Shown: positions 5,208 through 8,293 of the stretch, in pieces
How the letters are laid out: the number at the start of each line of letters is the position of its first letter
Numbering within the stretch: position 1 is the stretch's first letter
Origin: an uncultured Alcanivoracaceae bacterium
GTDB taxonomy: Bacteria > Pseudomonadota > Gammaproteobacteria > Pseudomonadales > Alcanivoracaceae
Direction of reading: 5' to 3'
NCBI GenBank assembly: GCA_937943665.1
Contig: CALEAR010000311.1
Coordinates: forward strand, 1 to 8,293
DNA: 8,293 bases
Made by a program: the position numbers and the translations under genes
The notes under the pieces: model-generated
What the model saw: the letters and a program-made list of their open reading frames with translations, nothing else
Told to the model about the DNA's origin: nothing
Databases searched by the model: none

Positions 5208-6041
5208 ATGACGGTGGTTTTTGTATATGGCACCTTACTGCAGGGCCTAGAACGCCATGAGTTGCTTGCCAAGGCCCGCCCTTTAGGTTTGGCGTTGGCA
5301 GCAAATGTCTCCCTTTATGACGTGGGCGAATATCCCGCCTTAATCCCAGGGGAGGATGAGGTGGTAGGCGAGCTTTATGAGGTGGATGCCCAAACACTCT
5401 CTGTTTTAGATGAGGTGGAAGCCTATCGGCCTTCGCAGCCAGAGGCTTCCCTTTATGTGCGCCAACGCATTCCGGTGCGAATGCTCAAAGATGGCCAAAC
5501 GGTGAAGGCAGAGTGTTACGTTTACAATGGCACAGTGGCAGCAGCACAAAAAATACAGGTGGAGGATTACCGCCGGTATCGTTTAGAAAGCGCACAGCCC
5601 GAACGCTATTGGATGCTAGCCTTTGGCTCCAACCTTTCCACGGCCCGTTTAGCACAGCGTGTGGGCCCATGGCCGCAACAGGAAGTGGCATATTTGCCTG
5701 GCTATGAACTTGTTTTTAATAAAAGCGGCGAAGCCCCTAATGTTTATGCCAATGTGCGCTTTACAGGGCAAGGGCAGTGCCCCGGTGTGGCCTATGCCTT
5801 AACCGCACAGCAGCTAGTGGCGCTAGATCCCTACGAGGCGGGTTATCTGCGCTTGGTTTTGCCAGTACAGCGGCACAATGCTCCGCCACTGATGGCACAG
5901 CTTTATATAGCTCACCCAGAGGAAATGTGCCAAGAGCAAGCCCCCACCGCGGAATATTTAGGCCATATTCAGCGTGGTTATGAAGAGCATAAATTAGCAC
6001 CAGAGGCATTAGATGAAGCTCTGGCAAGAATACAACAATAA
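5208..6041 (+). CDS. Tandem gamma-glutamylcyclotransferase-fold (AIG2/GGCT-like) fusion protein
   Basis: The 277 residues hold two GGCT-fold domains. Domain 1 (about 1-125) opens V-F-V-Y-G-T-L-L, the substrate-binding YGTL motif, with the candidate catalytic Glu at 71 in L-D-E-V-E-A-Y, and looks like the AIG2/GGACT type. Domain 2 (about 134-277) opens M-L-A-F-G-S-N (137-142), the FGSN form of the YGSN motif. It continues with G-Y-E-L-V-F-N-K (165-172), A-N-V-R-F (181-185) and the candidate catalytic Glu210 in L-D-P-Y-E, and looks like the AIG2_2/GGCT type. Both acid residues are present, so both sites could be active. Family enzymes release 5-oxoproline from gamma-glutamyl amines, amino acids or peptides, or repair epsilon-(gamma-glutamyl)lysine; the substrate cannot be read from sequence. 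The ATG follows the TAA of the diiron gene with no gap and only a weak Shine-Dalgarno (GTGAGA), which suggests translational coupling. Confidence 0.82.
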   Translation: MTVVFVYGTLLQGLERHELLAKARPLGLALAANVSLYDVGEYPALIPGEDEVVGELYEVDAQTLSVLDEVEAYRPSQPEASLYVRQRIPVRMLKDGQTVKAECYVYNGTVAAAQKIQVEDYRRYRLESAQPERYWMLAFGSNLSTARLAQRVGPWPQQEVAYLPGYELVFNKSGEAPNVYANVRFTGQGQCPGVAYALTAQQLVALDPYEAGYLRLVLPVQRHNAPPLMAQLYIAHPEEMCQEQAPTAEYLGHIQRGYEEHKLAPEALDEALARIQQ

Positions 6042-6047
6042 TTTGCC

Positions 6048-6064
6048 GCGACAGGGATTGTCGC
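6048..6064 (+). terminator. Short hairpin after the GGCT-fold gene
   Basis: GCGACA (6048-6053) and TGTCGC (6059-6064) form a perfect 6-bp stem with loop GGGAT, 6 nt after the stop codon. The bases after it (TGTTTGATCTT) are only partly T-rich. It is a weak terminator or attenuator at best, so read-through into recC is possible. Confidence 0.4.
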
Positions 6065-6110
6065 TGTTTGATCTTAAGCTTTTCTTCTTTACTGCTAGCG
6101 TGGCAATGTT

Positions 6111-8293
6111 ATGAGTCAGTCTTCTTCAACATCTGGTTTTATGGTGCTGCATAGTAACCGCATGGAGCAGCTAGTGGATTTACTGGCTGAATTCGTGGTG
6201 CGTTACCCTTTGCCACCCTTGGTACCAGAAACAGCGCTTATTCAATCCCTTGGCATGGCGGATTGGCTGAATTTGCAATTAGCGCAGCATCCGCAATTGG
6301 GTATTAGCGCTTCCTTGGAGGGTAAAATGCCCGCCACCTTCCTTTGGCATTTGTATCGCTTAGTGCTAGGGGAGGAGAAGGTGCCTTTACATTCGCCCTT
6401 TGAAAAGGAGCGTTTGCAATGGCGTTTTTATCAGCTGCTGCCCCAATGCACCGATCCAGTTTTTGCGCCTTTGCAACAGTTTTTAGAGGGGGAGGGAGAG
6501 TTAAAGGCTCGTAAACGGTTGCAGCTTGCAAAGCAGCTGGCAGATTTATTTGATGCCTACCAAATGTATCGCGCCGATTGGTTAAAGGATTGGGCAGCGA
6601 AGGAAGATATATTACGCCTTGCTTACAACCAAGAGCAAAGCTTGCCTGTGCCTGAGGAACAAGCCTGGCAGCCCGCCCTATGGCGTGCTTTGTTAGATTC
6701 TATGGCGCCCCAAGAGCGTGACTTAAGCCGTGCCCTTATTCATGAAGAAGCCATGGCTAAACTACAAGAAGGGCATTGGGTGGGTGCTTTGCCGCCGCGG
6801 GTGTTGGTGTTTGGGGTGAGTGCATTACCACAGCAGGTGCTAGAAGCTCTTGCTATTTTATCCCAGCACAGCCAAGTGGTGCTGTTTGTGCATAACCCGT
6901 GCCAACATTACTGGGCGGATTTGGTGGAAGATAAGCATTTATTGCAGCAAGAGCTTACTGCCCGTAAACGCCATAGGCCCTTGGAAGGCACTGGCGATTT
7001 GTTTGAGCCACACACGCAGCGCACTCATCCTTTGTTGGCAGCTTGGGGAAAGCAGGGGCGTGATTTCATTGGCCTTCTGTATCGTCATGATCATCCAGAA
7101 AGTTATCAGCACCTGTTTGAAAACAGCCAAGTGGATGTGTTTAGCCCCCTGCAACCGAGCACTGTTTTGGCTCATATTCAGCAGGATATTTTGGATTTGA
7201 TTCCCCCAAGCGACACACCACGCACTTTAAAGACGGAGGATAACTCCCTTCGTTTTGCCATTACCCATGGCATACAGCGTGAGCTCGAGGTGCTGCAAGA
7301 TCATTTATTACACCTCTTCAACCAGGATGAAACCTTAGCCCCACGGCAGGTGGTGGTGATGGTGCCGCAAATTGAGCAATATGCGCCTTATATTGAAGCG
7401 GTATTTGGGGGCATTAACCGCGAGGATCCTCGCTACTTGCCTTTTACTATTGGGGATAGAAGCTTAGGGGCCACTTCCTCCATGGCTCAGGGCTTAGAAA
7501 TAGTGTTAGCGCTACCTCATTCACGCTTTACCAGCGCAGAAGTGTTGGATTTATTGAACGTGCCGGCTTTGCAACGGCGTTTTAATCTCACGCCGGCGGA
7601 TGTCACCTTAATCGAACGTTGGGTGCAAGGGGCGGGTGTGCGTTGGGGGTTGGATGCACAACAACGCAGTGCCCTTGGCGTGCCGGGCTTTGATGAAAAT
7701 ACCTGGTTGTTTGGCTTGCGTCGTATGTTGGCGGGGTATTTGGTGGGGGGGTCCACCTTATGGCAAGGCATAGCCCCCTACGATGAGGTGGCAGGGCTAG
7801 ATGCGCGCTTGGCGGGTGAGCTCGCCCACTTATTGGCGCAGCTACAACGGTATTGGCAGCTGCTACAGCAAGAGCACAGTGCTCAAACTTGGGAGGCAGT
7901 GTTAGCAAGCCTGTTAGATGCCTTTTTCTTGCCAGAGGATAATCAAGAGCTAACATTAAGTGCGCGCTTGCGTGAGCAATTGGGGCTTTGGTGCCAAGCC
8001 TGTGAAGACGCAGGCCTAAGGGAACCTATGCCTTTGGTGGCCGCTCGCACTCCCTTTGATGAGGTGCTCAGCGCTGAGGGGCCAACCCAACGCTTTTTGG
8101 TGGGGAGTATTAACTTTTGTACCCTCATGCCCATGCGCAGCATTCCCTTTGAGCATGTATGTTTGCTAGGTATGAATGATGGTGAATACCCCCGCCCGCA
8201 GGACCCATTAAGCTTTGATCTCATGCACATGAACGCCCATGGGCATAGGTTGTATCGCCCTGGGGATCGTTCCCGCCGTGATGATGATCCATT
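6111..8293 (+). CDS. recC: RecBCD enzyme subunit RecC (5' 727 codons; continues past the window)
   Basis: The frame is open from the ATG at 6111 to the window edge, giving 727 complete codons of a protein usually about 1,100-1,200 residues long. The N-terminus (L-H-S-N-R-M-E-Q near 13-20; I-Q-S-L-G-M-A-D-W-L at 44-53; L-P-Q after the first domain) follows the E. coli RecC pattern. In E. coli the same places read YHSNR, VQSTGMAQWL and LLPQ. Further along are H386-G-I-Q-R-E-L-E-V-L, the C-L-L-G-M-N-D-G block from 684, and G-D-R-S-R-R-D-D-D at the edge, all RecC signatures. RecC is the inactive helicase-fold subunit that splits the duplex and recognises Chi during double-strand-break repair; it acts in the cytoplasm with RecB and RecD. 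The start is the only ATG after an in-frame TAG at 6096-6098, with no clear Shine-Dalgarno. It begins 69 nt after the GGCT-fold gene. Confidence 0.96.
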   Translation, partial: MSQSSSTSGFMVLHSNRMEQLVDLLAEFVVRYPLPPLVPETALIQSLGMADWLNLQLAQHPQLGISASLEGKMPATFLWHLYRLVLGEEKVPLHSPFEKERLQWRFYQLLPQCTDPVFAPLQQFLEGEGELKARKRLQLAKQLADLFDAYQMYRADWLKDWAAKEDILRLAYNQEQSLPVPEEQAWQPALWRALLDSMAPQERDLSRALIHEEAMAKLQEGHWVGALPPRVLVFGVSALPQQVLEALAILSQHSQVVLFVHNPCQHYWADLVEDKHLLQQELTARKRHRPLEGTGDLFEPHTQRTHPLLAAWGKQGRDFIGLLYRHDHPESYQHLFENSQVDVFSPLQPSTVLAHIQQDILDLIPPSDTPRTLKTEDNSLRFAITHGIQRELEVLQDHLLHLFNQDETLAPRQVVVMVPQIEQYAPYIEAVFGGINREDPRYLPFTIGDRSLGATSSMAQGLEIVLALPHSRFTSAEVLDLLNVPALQRRFNLTPADVTLIERWVQGAGVRWGLDAQQRSALGVPGFDENTWLFGLRRMLAGYLVGGSTLWQGIAPYDEVAGLDARLAGELAHLLAQLQRYWQLLQQEHSAQTWEAVLASLLDAFFLPEDNQELTLSARLREQLGLWCQACEDAGLREPMPLVAARTPFDEVLSAEGPTQRFLVGSINFCTLMPMRSIPFEHVCLLGMNDGEYPRPQDPLSFDLMHMNAHGHRLYRPGDRSRRDDDP

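Noticed and set aside
5485..6027. Open frames on both strands within the GGCT-fold gene
   Set aside because: They are shadows of the real frame and have no ribosome binding sites or recognisable protein motifs.
6303..8230. Several antisense and out-of-frame open frames across the right part
   Set aside because: All overlap the continuous recC frame, which carries clear RecC signatures throughout; they are codon-bias shadows.
1..8293. Mobile element, CRISPR array or tRNA
   Set aside because: I saw no transposase, integrase, terminal inverted repeats, regularly spaced repeat units or cloverleaf-like sequence.

Overview
The window reads as chromosomal DNA from a Gammaproteobacterium of moderate GC. 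The evidence is an RecC that matches the enteric protein closely in its conserved blocks, a PlpD-type two-part patatin secretor, and a perfect FNR/Anr-type box in front of a small membrane protein resembling the CcoM subunit of cbb3 cytochrome oxidase. That combination suggests a Pseudomonas-like or related marine lineage (inference; genus not determinable here). Two genes run off the edges and are incomplete: a lipoprotein gene on the left and recC on the right.

Layout. 1-555 (minus): 5' part of a lipoprotein gene of unknown function. 568-2838 (plus): a patatin-POTRA-beta-barrel protein of the PlpD / type Vd class, divergent from the lipoprotein gene with only 12 bp between start codons. 2839-2974: a regulatory gap with a perfect FNR/Anr box, a second near-match 49 bp upstream and a fitting -10. 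2975-3115 (plus): a 46-residue single-span protein, best explained as CcoM. 3116-3242: two hairpin terminators. 3243-4280 (minus): a WYL-domain transcriptional regulator. 4281-4418: a divergent promoter region rich in short inverted repeats. 4419-6041 (plus): a two-gene unit in which an oxygen-binding-diiron-like metallo-beta-lactamase-fold protein is followed, with no gap, by a protein made of two fused gamma-glutamylcyclotransferase-fold domains. 6042-6110: a short gap with a hairpin. 6111-8293 (plus): recC, first 727 codons.

How the parts relate. The ccoM-like gene looks like an independently transcribed, anaerobically induced monocistron. The WYL regulator and the diiron/GGCT pair are divergent neighbours, so control of the pair by the regulator is a reasonable inference but is not shown by sequence. 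RecC is the Chi-reading subunit of RecBCD; recB and recD would be expected beyond the right edge. No mobile element, CRISPR array, tRNA or rRNA was seen. No dramatic new system is evident. The most useful observations are the small FNR-boxed gene and the diiron/GGCT pair with its divergent WYL regulator.
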